The notes below the pieces were generated by a model that made no database searches, was not told the origin of the DNA, and saw nothing but the letters and a program-made list of their open reading frames with translations. Source: Coriobacteriaceae bacterium (lineage in GTDB: Bacteria > Actinomycetota > Coriobacteriia > Coriobacteriales > QAMH01). From it: a DNA stretch of 64,000 nt. The first letter of the stretch is position 1, and each line of letters opens with the position of its first letter. The position numbers were made by a program, and so were the translations under genes. This document shows positions 24,373 to 32,723 of the stretch, in pieces. Location: NCBI GenBank assembly GCA_025992705.1, contig DAJPGJ010000001.1, forward strand, positions 620,001-684,000, read 5' to 3'.

Positions 24373-25092
24373 ATGGAAGAATACGTCGACGAAATCATCC
24401 TAATGGCCGCCTGCGTGGCCACATCGCTTCTCGTTGCCGATGCGAATCTTGTCATTGTTGGGCTCCTGCTTTCCGTTGCGCTCGTGAGTATATGCAGCAT
24501 TGCCACGACTCCCTATCGCAATGTGGCTCAGGTCACTTTCCTCGTTTGCGCACTCGTTCTTTCTCCTGCGTTTTTCTTTCTGCCGGTTTGCGCGTACGTC
24601 ATGCTGCATGAGCGCAGGTGGCTTTTGCGCGTCATTTGGGTCGCGCCGCTCGTGGCCGCGTTCTGTCTTGGATTGGTGTCGTCTGTCGGGTGTGCGGCAA
24701 GCCTGCTTGTTTGTGCCGCCGCCGTGTTACTCGGCGTAAAGGATGCGCGCGTGCGTGCGGGATACGCGGGCATGCAGTTCGCCTTCGACGATTTGCGCGA
24801 GCGTAACCTCAAGTTGCTTGCCGATCATGATGCACGGCTGACGGGCAAGGAAACCGTCGGTACCGAAGTAGCTGCGCGGGATGCGCGATTGGAGGCAATG
24901 GGGCCGTTCGGTAGTCTCACGGAGCGCGAATATGCGGTGGCCAAGCTCGTTGCCGAGGGCATGGACAATCGCGATATCGCGGCGAGTCTCTTCTTGTCCG
25001 AGGGCACGGTGCGCAACCACATCAGCTCGATTCTCGGCAAGCTCGAGCTGAGCAACCGCACTCAAATTGCCATCATGTACTACAAGAGCTAG
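24373..25092 (+). CDS. Membrane-anchored LuxR-family transcription regulator
   Basis: This 239-residue protein has about four N-terminal membrane helices (residues 8-45, 52-76, 85-122), a short linker, and a C-terminal LuxR helix-turn-helix (about residues 180-232; LTEREYAVAKL, DNRDIAASLFLSEGTVRNHISSIL). Regulators with an integral-membrane sensor and LuxR output are abundant in Eggerthella-like actinobacteria. I chose the ATG at 24,373; a TATAAT box ends only 7 bases before it, so the mRNA may be leaderless. It probably senses a membrane-active compound and controls the divergent ABC exporter; that target is inferred from position. Confidence 0.85.
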   Translation: MEEYVDEIILMAACVATSLLVADANLVIVGLLLSVALVSICSIATTPYRNVAQVTFLVCALVLSPAFFFLPVCAYVMLHERRWLLRVIWVAPLVAAFCLGLVSSVGCAASLLVCAAAVLLGVKDARVRAGYAGMQFAFDDLRERNLKLLADHDARLTGKETVGTEVAARDARLEAMGPFGSLTEREYAVAKLVAEGMDNRDIAASLFLSEGTVRNHISSILGKLELSNRTQIAIMYYKS

Positions 25093-25093
25093 T

Positions 25094-25120
25094 GGGACAA
25101 ATGGACAGGTCATTTGTCCC
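25094..25120. repeat. Intergenic palindrome, GGACAGGT family
   Basis: GGGACAAATG (25,094-25,103) and CATTTGTCCC (25,111-25,120) are perfect 10-bp arms around GACAGGT. Similar palindromes with the same GGACAGG core occur at 28,972, 29,160 and 35,597. Confidence 0.75.
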
Positions 25121-25144
25121 ATTTCGATTTCGACAGGAGCGGCA

Positions 25145-25468
25145 ATGAAGTTTCTAGAGGCGATTGAGAAGAAAGTTGACGAAAAACGGGCGAAGTGGGA
25201 TGCCCAGGGGCCATCGGACTTCGACGCGTGGGATAGCGCCGAGCTTGAGTACATGGAGGATGCGCGTGACGAGCTCATGCGCGGCATCGAGCCAGAGGCC
25301 GTGTACGAGAGGCTCAAGGCCGAGCTTCCCGAGCTCGAAGACCGGGTCGCGGGCGAGGAGGCGTGCTACACCTTCGATTGGTACGACGACCACCATTACG
25401 AGAAGGTCTTCTCTGGCCGCCTTAAGGCCTGCCGTGTCCTCTTGGAGCTTTACGAGAAGGGGCGCTAG
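25145..25468 (+). CDS. Hypothetical small acidic protein
   Basis: This 107-residue soluble protein is rich in E, D and aromatic residues and is predicted to be mostly helical; FDWYDDHHYEKVFSGR is its most distinctive segment. I do not recognise the family. The ATG at 25,145 is preceded by AGGAG, and the gene ends four bases inside the end of the convergent channel gene. It follows the LuxR gene by about 50 bases with a palindromic repeat between, so it may or may not be co-transcribed. Confidence 0.65.
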   Translation: MKFLEAIEKKVDEKRAKWDAQGPSDFDAWDSAELEYMEDARDELMRGIEPEAVYERLKAELPELEDRVAGEEACYTFDWYDDHHYEKVFSGRLKACRVLLELYEKGR

Positions 25469-26292
25469 CCCTCATCATCTTGCTCGCCATCGGTCGTGAT
25501 GGGTGCGCGTCCGTTTCGCTGCGCGCGGAACTCCTCGACGAATCCCGCCGAGAAGATGCCCGCCGGTATGGCGACGATGGCGATCGAGAGAACCATGACG
25601 ACAAAGCCGATGACCCTCCCCAGGGCGGTAATGGGAACGAGATCTCCGTAGCCGGTGGTCGTGATCGTTGTCATGGCCCAGTATATGCCGGTCAGGATGC
25701 TGTCGAAAGCTTCGGGCTGTACGGCGTGCTCCGCTTCGTACATGAGCACGCTTGCGGCGATCGTAAGCAATGCGAGCACCATGAAGGCGGCGATGATCTC
25801 CTGGCGACGATTCCTGATGACAGCGCCGATGGTGCGCAAGCCGCGCATGTAACGCGAGATCTTGAAGAGACGGATAAGGCGGATGATGCTGATCGCATCT
25901 CGTATCGCGGGTGACATCGGCACGAAGAACATGATCCATGCCGGGACGAAGGACAAGAGGTCGACGATGCCCATGGGAGACACCATGTAACGCAGACGCG
26001 CCTTTGGTGGCGAGAGACGGGGGCGCACCTTGTCGGCTATCCAGATGCGTGCCGCGTACTCGCAGGCGAACACGCATGACGAGATGATGCTGAGCACGAG
26101 GATGGGGCCGTCGAAGGCGGAAGACAGCCAGTCGTTCGGAATGCACACGAGGATGGCGTTTGCGACGATGCAGACGTAGATGACGCCACAGACCACCTTG
26201 CCACCCGTCGATGCTTTGGCTGGATACTCGAGCGCGAGGAAGAGCCACTGCTTGAGGCGGCGTTCCTCTCGCCTGCTAGACGTGTCGCTCAT
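25465..26292 (-). CDS. Voltage-gated-type potassium channel
   Basis: This 275-residue channel has six membrane segments. The S4 helix shows spaced arginines (IIRLIRLFKISRYMRGLR), and the pore loop holds the potassium selectivity filter TTTGYGD before S6. It should conduct K+ and respond to membrane voltage. Its ATG overlaps the end of the upstream antiporter gene (ATGA), so channel and antiporter are translated together, which suggests a joint role in ion and pH homeostasis. Confidence 0.9.
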   Translation of the reverse strand: MSDTSSRREERRLKQWLFLALEYPAKASTGGKVVCGVIYVCIVANAILVCIPNDWLSSAFDGPILVLSIISSCVFACEYAARIWIADKVRPRLSPPKARLRYMVSPMGIVDLLSFVPAWIMFFVPMSPAIRDAISIIRLIRLFKISRYMRGLRTIGAVIRNRRQEIIAAFMVLALLTIAASVLMYEAEHAVQPEAFDSILTGIYWAMTTITTTGYGDLVPITALGRVIGFVVMVLSIAIVAIPAGIFSAGFVEEFRAQRNGRAPITTDGEQDDEG

Positions 26293-27518
26293 ATGTCATC
26301 CTTTCGAGGCGTGGCATCCTCTCCCGGCTCATCTGGCGCTGGACCCTTGATGTGCTTGAGCGCAAACGAGGCAAGCAGCGGCATGAGGAAGACGGTGAGG
26401 CCTCCGGCAGCGACGAGAAGCGAGGCGATATCCGCGGACATCGCGCCTGCTCCTGTTGCGATATTCGTGATGGCGACGATGAGGGGAAGGGCCGTCGTGC
26501 AGTAGAACGCAACCGTCGCACGACTGTGGCCGTCCATGTCGCGCGTTTCGGGCGAAATGCGCAAGGCGACGTATATGGGCAGTGCGCGCACGGCCAGCAG
26601 CGCGACGATGAACAAGACAAGCAGCAATGGGTATTCGGCCACGGCCATGGGGTTGATGGCCATGCCGCTCACGACGAAGAACAGGGGAATGAAGAATCCG
26701 TAGCCGATGCCGTTGAGCTTGTGCTCGAGTCCTCGGTCGCCACCGGGAAGCAGGAAGCGCAGCACGAAACCCGCGGCGAAGGCACCGAGCACGATGTCGA
26801 GATCGAACAAGGCCGACACCATGAGGAGGCCGACGAGCAGCACCATGACGAAACGAACGGTGATCTGGGCGTTCGTATCCCGGTTTCTCTCGAAGAATCC
26901 GGGGAGGTGCATGCCGTTTTCCCAGATTCGTTTGGGAATCAACGCGGCGGCGACGGCGACCAACGCAAATGCGGCAAGAATCGCCAAGGTCACCCAGGTC
27001 TTGCGCGTTGACAGGATGAGGGCGATGACGATGATCGGGCCAATCTCGCCCCAGGTTCCGTATGCGAAGATGGATTTGCCGATGCGCGTGCCCACGAGGC
27101 CACGCTCGTGCAGGATGGGAACGAGCGTGCCAAACGCCGTGGTGGTAAGGGCAATGGCTGCGGCAAGCCATCCGATTTGGTTTGATTGGAAATCGGGAGT
27201 GGCGATACAGATCACCATCGCGATAGCCAAAGTGACAAGCCAGGTAAACAATCCATGGCGACCTTGCTTGCCCGTCAGTTCCTGCGGGTTTATCTCATAG
27301 CCCGCGAGGAGGAACAGGAAGCCGAGACCGAGGTCGGAGACAAGCGTGATCGCTGCATCAGGCTGTGCAATGGCAAACACGTGAGGGCCGATTAGCATGC
27401 CCGCAATGAGAAGAAGGACGGTTTCAGGGACCATCCGATTGGGGACGAGAGCCGAGAGAATCGGGGCGAGAAGCGCGACCACGACTATGCAGAACAGCGA
27501 TACAAGGTCTGCTTCCAA
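26289..27518 (-). CDS. Cation:proton antiporter (CPA2-type)
   Basis: This 409-residue protein has about 12 membrane segments and matches the Na+/H+ exchanger domain: VPETVLLLIAGMLIGP near the start, DLGLGFLFLLAGYEI, and the LDIVLGAFAAGFVLR and FFIPLFFVVSGM segments later. There is no RCK/TrkA-N regulatory domain at the C-terminus, so it is a minimal exchanger. It starts with a TTG codon behind GGGGGCG and is the first gene of a two-gene operon with the potassium channel. Sodium or potassium as the exchanged cation cannot be decided from sequence. Confidence 0.88.
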   Translation of the reverse strand: MEADLVSLFCIVVVALLAPILSALVPNRMVPETVLLLIAGMLIGPHVFAIAQPDAAITLVSDLGLGFLFLLAGYEINPQELTGKQGRHGLFTWLVTLAIAMVICIATPDFQSNQIGWLAAAIALTTTAFGTLVPILHERGLVGTRIGKSIFAYGTWGEIGPIIVIALILSTRKTWVTLAILAAFALVAVAAALIPKRIWENGMHLPGFFERNRDTNAQITVRFVMVLLVGLLMVSALFDLDIVLGAFAAGFVLRFLLPGGDRGLEHKLNGIGYGFFIPLFFVVSGMAINPMAVAEYPLLLVLFIVALLAVRALPIYVALRISPETRDMDGHSRATVAFYCTTALPLIVAITNIATGAGAMSADIASLLVAAGGLTVFLMPLLASFALKHIKGPAPDEPGEDATPRKDDI

Positions 27519-27581
27519 GGTGAGCGCCCCCTATGGCTCGACGGTACGATCGAGGGTGATTATAGCAGCGCCACATATGGC

Positions 27582-27618
27582 AAAATGAGACAGTTGCTCA
27601 GAGACGTTGTCTCATTTT
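27582..27618. promoter_or_regulatory. Large dyad at the ribosome-binding site of the HTH gene
   Basis: AAAATGAGAC (27,582-27,591) and GTCTCATTTT (27,609-27,618) are perfect 10-bp arms, with a second GAGAC/GTCTC half-site pair inside. It ends directly before AGGAGG, so it may be an autoregulatory operator or a relative of the intergenic palindromes. Confidence 0.55.
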
Positions 27619-27627
27619 AGGAGGGCC

Positions 27628-28221
27628 ATGTTCCGACGCAGAAAACGCAAAGCCGAGCTGCTTGGCAAGATAAGGCGCTATATCGCCGATGTGTATGTCG
27701 GCGAGCAGCCCCCTGCAGCGCAACTTGCGAGCATGCCACAGGCAACGATGGCCAGCGCCACGGCTGAGATGACTGACGACACCTTCACGGGTTCCCTCGA
27801 AATCACTGGTGCATTCGATGCCGTCACACCTGGCGATCTTGGCAATGCAATGCCCCCAGGATTAGCCGAGCGCCTCTCCCGTCTTGACGAGTCGTTTGCC
27901 CAAACGGTGCTGCGCCTCATAGACGAACGGGGCCTGCGTGATGCCACGGTATACAAACGTGCGAACATGAGCCGCCAGCTTTTCGCGAAAATCCGCAGAG
28001 ATGACAATTATCGCCCCACCAAGAAGACGGCTTGCGCGTTGGCTTTCGCGTTGCGACTTCCCTACGAAGACGCTCTTGCCCTGCTCTCCCGCGCCGGCTT
28101 CACGCTGTCCCACAGCTCCAAATTCGATGTCATCGTCGAATACTGCCTCTTGAACAACATCTACGACATCAACCAGGTGAACATGGTGCTTTACGAGTTC
28201 GACCAGCAACTTCTGGGATAA
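27628..28221 (+). CDS. Putative helix-turn-helix protein paired with a VWA protein
   Basis: This 197-residue protein has a basic N-terminus (FRRRKRKAELLGKIRRYI), a low-complexity middle and a conserved C-terminal half. That half contains RANMSRQLFAKIRRDDNYRPTKKTACALAFALRLPYEDALALL, which reads like an XRE-type helix-turn-helix, and ends YDINQVNMVLYEFDQQLLG. This C-terminal type is often found next to VWA-domain genes, as here. I chose the ATG at 27,628 because AGGAGG precedes it. A DNA-binding or adaptor role for the downstream VWA protein is inferred. Confidence 0.65.
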   Translation: MFRRRKRKAELLGKIRRYIADVYVGEQPPAAQLASMPQATMASATAEMTDDTFTGSLEITGAFDAVTPGDLGNAMPPGLAERLSRLDESFAQTVLRLIDERGLRDATVYKRANMSRQLFAKIRRDDNYRPTKKTACALAFALRLPYEDALALLSRAGFTLSHSSKFDVIVEYCLLNNIYDINQVNMVLYEFDQQLLG

Positions 28222-28318
28222 GCCCATTCGCCCCGCGCGATGTCCCCTCGTGGTTTACCTATGCGCTCGTTCCGCGGCGTAGAGTCTTCTTCGTCAAATG
28301 CCAACGAAGGAGGCAGCC

Positions 28319-28963
28319 ATGAAGATGAAGGACTATACCGAGCTCGTGTTCATCCTCGACCGTAGCGGCTCGATGGGCGGACTGGAGAGAGACACCATTG
28401 GCGGATTCAATTCCGTGCTACGCAAGAACAAGGAGCAGGAGGGCGATGCCATTGTCTCGACGGTCCTTTTTGACGATCGCATCGAAGTGGTTTGTGACCG
28501 GAAGCGTATCGAGGACGTCGCGCCCATCACGGACAAGGAGTACTACGTGCGCGGGTGCACGGCCTTGCTCGACGCGATGGGTGGTGCCATTCAGCACGTG
28601 AGCAAGGTGCAGAAAACGCTGCCCAAGCACCATCGAGCAAAGAGCGTCCTCTTCGTCATTACGACCGATGGCTACGAAAACGCAAGCCGCGGGTTCACGT
28701 ATCCGCAGGTGAAGAAGCTCATCGAGAAGAAGCGCAAGAAGGGCTGGGAATTCGTCTTCATGGGCGCGAACATCGATGCCGCCGCCGAAGCAGCCCGCAT
28801 CGGAATTTCCGCGGACCGCGCGGCCACGTATCATGCCGACGAAATAGGCACCCAGGCCGTCTATGCATCGATGGCGACTGCCTGCTGTCAGCTCCGCTCG
28901 GATGCGGGCATCACGGGTTCGTGGAAGCTCGAAATCGAGGAGGACATGGCCAGCAGGGCATAG
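28319..28963 (+). CDS. VWA-domain protein
   Basis: This 214-residue cytoplasmic protein is a single von Willebrand A domain. The metal-binding MIDAS site is visible as DRSGSM (residues 14-19), with the later threonine in GCTALLDAMGG and the aspartate in TTDGYENAS. No signal peptide is present. VWA domains assemble protein complexes through a bound divalent cation. AGGAGG precedes the ATG at 28,319. It follows the HTH-like gene by 97 bases in the same direction, a recurrent pair whose biological task is unknown. Confidence 0.85.
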   Translation: MKMKDYTELVFILDRSGSMGGLERDTIGGFNSVLRKNKEQEGDAIVSTVLFDDRIEVVCDRKRIEDVAPITDKEYYVRGCTALLDAMGGAIQHVSKVQKTLPKHHRAKSVLFVITTDGYENASRGFTYPQVKKLIEKKRKKGWEFVFMGANIDAAAEAARIGISADRAATYHADEIGTQAVYASMATACCQLRSDAGITGSWKLEIEEDMASRA

Positions 28964-28971
28964 GGGCGAAC

Positions 28972-28999
28972 GAGACAGATGCCCTGTCCGATGTGTCTT
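28972..28999. repeat. Intergenic palindrome, GGACAGG family
   Basis: AGACAGAT and ATGTGTCT arms flank GCCCTGTCCG, with one mismatch. It is the same design as 29,160-29,190 and 25,094-25,120. Confidence 0.6.
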
Positions 29000-29081
29000 T
29001 TCCGTGTGGCAGGAATCGTCACTTTTGGCGCACGAGATGATGAGTCGGACCTCTTCTGGCACATTATCAGGCAAGTTTGAC

Positions 29082-29112
29082 GACTTGTGGTACATCCGAT
29101 GTGCCACAAGTC
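29082..29112. repeat. 31-base near-perfect palindrome
   Basis: GACTTGTGG (29,082-29,090) and CCACAAGTC (29,104-29,112) enclose ACAT-CCG-ATGT. It lies midway between two GGACAGG-type palindromes in the VWA/MFS intergenic gap and might also stop transcription. Confidence 0.7.
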
Positions 29113-29159
29113 CCAAAACGCGTCACGGCCGACGAACCGAGGCGCATGTCGTGTTCTCC

Positions 29160-29190
29160 TGAGACAGATGTACCTGTCCAATGTGTCTCA
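29160..29190. repeat. Intergenic palindrome, GGACAGG family
   Basis: TGAGACA (29,160-29,166) and TGTCTCA (29,184-29,190) are the outer arms. The reverse complement reads ATTGGACAGGTACAT in the centre, matching the copy at 25,094. Confidence 0.65.
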
Positions 29191-29192
29191 TT

Positions 29193-30542
29193 TTATGACT
29201 TGAGGTCGCGTACGAAGAAGACGGAGCAGATGAGCACGCCTACGGCAAAGAGGGCAGACAGCCCGAGCGCCAGGTTGTAGCCGAGGGCGCCACCTACCAC
29301 CGAGATGAGCAGCATCATGAGCGCCGTGCCAAACGAGGCGCATGCCTGGCGCACGGTCGTGAAGAAGGCCGAACCATCGATCATGTTTTCGACGGGTAGC
29401 TTGTGCATGCCCCAGGAGTTGAGGGGCCCGATAATTGAGCTCACGCCAATGCCGCGCACGACCTGTAACGCCGTGATGAGCCAAAACGGCGTATCGGCGG
29501 TGATGAAGGCCATGGCGCCGCTGCCGGCAACGAGCAGAAAGGCGGAGACCACGATGACGGGACGCGGACCGATCTTGTCGCTCAGTATGCCGGCGAGCGG
29601 GTTGAAGGCCGCTGCGAGTATGGTGGTGGGAAGGAAGACGAGGCCCGCATCGACGGGCGTCATCTGCGCCACGTTCACGATGAAGAGCGGCAGGATGAGC
29701 GTGATGCCCATGAACGATGCGTTGAGAAGATTCTGCGCGATGAAACTCACCACATAGGTATGCGATTTGAAGATGGACATGTGAATGAGCGGGTGCTTGA
29801 TGCGACGCTGGCGCAGGACGAACCACGACACGCAGACGATGCCCACCACGAGACCCGTCCAGATGGCGGGATCCGTTATCGGACGGTACGCGGCGGTGGA
29901 AAAGGAAAGGAGCACGCAACCAAAGCCAACGGTCGAGAGAAGCGCGGAGAGGTAATCAAGGTGCGCATCGTGCATCTGGTGCTCGCGTTTGCGCACGAAG
30001 GCGAGTGTCACGAGTGCCAACACGACGATGATGCCCGAGAGAATCCAGAAAAAGCTGCGCCATCCCCACGAGTCCACGAGCAGGCCGCCGAAGAGCGGGC
30101 CGATATTGGGTGCGAAGCCAAGTGCGATGCCGGCAATGCCCATGGCCGTCGCGTTTTGGCCGGGCGGAAAGCGCGTCATTGCTATGGTCTGCATGACGGG
30201 CAGCATGATGCCCGCGCTGATCGCCTGAAGCACGCGTGCGAAGAGCAATATGCCGAAGTTCGGCGAGAAGGCGGCGATGACGGCACCGACAAGCATGAAC
30301 GCCAGGGCCACGAAGATGAGCGTGCGCACCGAGTGGCGTCGGGCAAGGTGGGTCACGAGCGGTACGGTGACACCGATGACGAGCATGTAGATGGTGGTGA
30401 GCCACTGGCTGACGCTCTCCGGCGTGCCGAAGCTCTCCTGCACGCCGGAGAGCATGGAGTTCATCGAAGTCTGCGTGAGCGCGCCAAGCGCCGCCGTCAG
30501 AGTGACGATGGCGAACATCGCATATGTGCGACGATTGTCCAT
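29193..30542 (-). CDS. MFS multidrug transporter, DHA2 family (14-TM)
   Basis: This 449-residue major facilitator has a first helix with MNSMLSGVQESFGTPES, the motif A-like loop (HLARRHSVRTLI), the motif C region (GIALGFAPNIGPLFGG) typical of antiporters, and about 14 membrane segments. DHA2 members export drugs and dyes in exchange for protons. It is a single gene, with palindromic repeats beyond its 3' end and a four-base gap from the end of the upstream activase gene, so it may be transcribed with the dehydratase-type cluster. Confidence 0.9.
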   Translation of the reverse strand: MDNRRTYAMFAIVTLTAALGALTQTSMNSMLSGVQESFGTPESVSQWLTTIYMLVIGVTVPLVTHLARRHSVRTLIFVALAFMLVGAVIAAFSPNFGILLFARVLQAISAGIMLPVMQTIAMTRFPPGQNATAMGIAGIALGFAPNIGPLFGGLLVDSWGWRSFFWILSGIIVVLALVTLAFVRKREHQMHDAHLDYLSALLSTVGFGCVLLSFSTAAYRPITDPAIWTGLVVGIVCVSWFVLRQRRIKHPLIHMSIFKSHTYVVSFIAQNLLNASFMGITLILPLFIVNVAQMTPVDAGLVFLPTTILAAAFNPLAGILSDKIGPRPVIVVSAFLLVAGSGAMAFITADTPFWLITALQVVRGIGVSSIIGPLNSWGMHKLPVENMIDGSAFFTTVRQACASFGTALMMLLISVVGGALGYNLALGLSALFAVGVLICSVFFVRDLKS

Positions 30543-30546
30543 GTAC

Positions 30547-31527
30547 CTACTTCGCGATTGCGCCGCGTTCGCAGCGATTGCCCCAAGAGTCTATAAGCTC
30601 GTTATCACGATACACGCAAATAATATCACAATGATTGGCACAATGTCCACATTCTACTTCGCGGGTGACGAACTCGAAGTCGAGCGCGGCCTCGAAGTCG
30701 AAGGTTCCGCCGGCGAAGGGCCCCTCATCCGTTGCGGTGGCGGGGCCGGCATCGGCGGCGAGCAGGGCGACACCATAGGCTCCCATGAGATGCCCGTCCG
30801 GATCGACGATCACGGGCATGTCCAGAAGCTCCTCGAAGGCACGGACGACGCCGACGTTCTTGCTCACGCCGCCCTGAAAGACGGCGGGCCCCTCGATCTT
30901 CTTGCCCTTGCCCACGTTGTTGAGATAGTTCGAAGCGACCGCATGGCAGAGACCGGCGATGATGTCCTCGCGTGAGTAGCCCACCTGAATCTTGTGGACG
31001 AGGTCGCTTTCGGCAAACACCGTGCAGCGGGCGGCGATGTTGGCGGGCTTCTTGGAGGTGAGCGCAATCTCGCCGAATTCCTCGACCTCCACGCCGAGGC
31101 GGTGCGCCTGGCTCGAGAGGAACGAACCCGTACCGGCAGCACACAGCGTGTTCATCGCGTAGTCAACGGCAATGCCATCGGAGACGATGATGATCTTGGA
31201 GTCCTGGCCGCCGATTTCGAAGATGGTGCGCACATCCGGATGCAGGTGCGTGGTGCCGACCGCGTGAGCCGTGATCTCGTTCTTGATGACGGAGGCGCCG
31301 AGCATCGAGCCTACGAGACGACGTGCGCTACCCGTGGTGCCTGCGCTGACGACGCGTGCATCGTCCTCGTCAATTTGCTTGCGCAGCTCGGCGATGACGC
31401 GCTTGGCGGCGCCGGCTGGGTCGCCCTCCGTCCAGAGGTAGGAGCGGGCGATGATTTCGTGATTGTCGTCGATGATGACGCCCTTCGTGGAAATGGAGCC
31501 GATATCGATTCCGATGTTGCAGTTCAT
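30547..31527 (-). CDS. 2-hydroxyacyl-CoA dehydratase activase-type ATPase (BadF/BcrA/HgdC-like)
   Basis: This 326-residue ASKHA ATPase starts with the phosphate-binding DIGSISTKG and contains AAGTGSF, the cysteine of AARCTVFAESD, and QGGVSKN. These features define the iron-sulfur activators that pass one electron to 2-hydroxyacyl-CoA dehydratases with ATP hydrolysis. Typical activators have about 260 residues; this one has an extra C-terminal segment with CGHCANHC, which might hold a second cluster. I chose the ATG at 31,527 preceded by AAGGAG. It overlaps the next gene's stop by four bases and is the last of three genes. Confidence 0.85.
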   Translation of the reverse strand: MNCNIGIDIGSISTKGVIIDDNHEIIARSYLWTEGDPAGAAKRVIAELRKQIDEDDARVVSAGTTGSARRLVGSMLGASVIKNEITAHAVGTTHLHPDVRTIFEIGGQDSKIIIVSDGIAVDYAMNTLCAAGTGSFLSSQAHRLGVEVEEFGEIALTSKKPANIAARCTVFAESDLVHKIQVGYSREDIIAGLCHAVASNYLNNVGKGKKIEGPAVFQGGVSKNVGVVRAFEELLDMPVIVDPDGHLMGAYGVALLAADAGPATATDEGPFAGGTFDFEAALDFEFVTREVECGHCANHCDIICVYRDNELIDSWGNRCERGAIAK

Positions 31528-32723
31528 GAGTGGGACTCCTTCTTCATGGCGAGCATGTCGTAAAACGCCTCGAGGCGCGTGTCCAGGCCCGTGTCGCTTG
31601 TCTGGGCATCGTAGGTGAGATAGAGGGTGGGGATGCGGTAATCCGAGCTGATGCGTTGGAGCACGGGTTCGCAGTCGATCTCGGGCGTGCACCCGGCCGA
31701 CTTCGCGTGGACGATGCCGTCGAAACCGCGCTCGGCATAGCGTCGTGCGGCAACGATGGTCATGGTCGAGGTGGGGCCCATGTCGTAGAGCAGGTACTCG
31801 CCCGCGCTCACGCGCAGGTTGGGCTCGTTGTAGTGGATGAAGCGATGGGTGAGATTGAGGTAGCGGTGAATCTCCGTGCGCATGCTCAACAGCTTTTCGT
31901 CGAGTCCGAGGTTGGAGCGTTCATCGAACGCGGTGAAAAGCTCGCCGACGATGCCGATGCGAATGGGATTGGCTGGCTTGTCGATGGGAAGCCCGCGCAT
32001 CGCATCCATGCAGCGCTTGTACGCCTCGTTGATGTCATCATCGCACGCGGCGGCATTAAGGTCATCCATATAGGCATCCCAAACGCGCTTGAACGAGCCG
32101 CGCTCGCACTCGAACCCGGCATGGGCGAGGTAGTAATCGCGCGCATCGTCGAGCTTCTTTGCCATGTTCGCCACCGCTGCGAGCTGCACGACGGCATGGG
32201 GGATGTTGATGTCCGGGTTGACCTTCTTGAGGCAGTCCTTGGCCCAGCCGAGGGGACCCTGGTCGTTGTGCTCGGAGAAGTTGAGCATGACGAAGTCATA
32301 ACCGGCGTCGCGCAAGATGGACTCCTGGAGCTCGCCGTAATAGCCCAGACGACAGGGCCCGCCAAACTGGACGAGCACGTTGGCACCCTGGTCAAGGGCC
32401 TCGATGAAGTCACCGAGAATGTGCTTGAACGGCGTGCAGACGTAGTCGGTCGAGAGACGTTCGCCGAGCTCGATGGTCTGCCGCGTTGCGGTGGGAAGCG
32501 GCAGGAACTCGGCATCGAGAACGCGTTCGGTGAAGAATCTGAACGCAGGCTCGTAATAGCCATACCTGAAAAACGCGACCTTCGTCATCTTGTGGCGCTG
32601 CTTTCTGAGCGCCTTGCGCTGACGTTTCTCGCGCGATTTGTCGGTGATGAGCTGAGAGGGGCGCTTGGAATCACCTTCGACGGTGATTTTGGAACGCACG
32701 CCTTCGTGTTCAGCGCTCGGCAC
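31524..32723 (-). CDS. 2-hydroxyacyl-CoA dehydratase-like subunit
   Basis: This 399-residue protein resembles the HgdB/FldC-type dehydratase subunit as found in CoA-substrate-specific activase clusters. Cysteines likely to hold an iron-sulfur cluster are in YVCTPFKH, GPCRLGYYGE and AGCTPEIDCEP. It starts with GTG behind a good AGGAGG. The activase gene follows with a four-base overlap, and the 345-residue relative precedes it, so the three work as one complex. The true substrate is unknown; many gut anaerobes carry such sets without the full amino-acid dehydration pathway. Confidence 0.75.
   Translation of the reverse strand: MPSAEHEGVRSKITVEGDSKRPSQLITDKSREKRQRKALRKQRHKMTKVAFFRYGYYEPAFRFFTERVLDAEFLPLPTATRQTIELGERLSTDYVCTPFKHILGDFIEALDQGANVLVQFGGPCRLGYYGELQESILRDAGYDFVMLNFSEHNDQGPLGWAKDCLKKVNPDINIPHAVVQLAAVANMAKKLDDARDYYLAHAGFECERGSFKRVWDAYMDDLNAAACDDDINEAYKRCMDAMRGLPIDKPANPIRIGIVGELFTAFDERSNLGLDEKLLSMRTEIHRYLNLTHRFIHYNEPNLRVSAGEYLLYDMGPTSTMTIVAARRYAERGFDGIVHAKSAGCTPEIDCEPVLQRISSDYRIPTLYLTYDAQTSDTGLDTRLEAFYDMLAMKKESHS

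Noticed and set aside
29760..30596. A 278-codon plus-strand frame
   Set aside because: It is antisense to the DHA2 efflux pump, and its low-complexity H/E/R-rich product has no recognisable domain.
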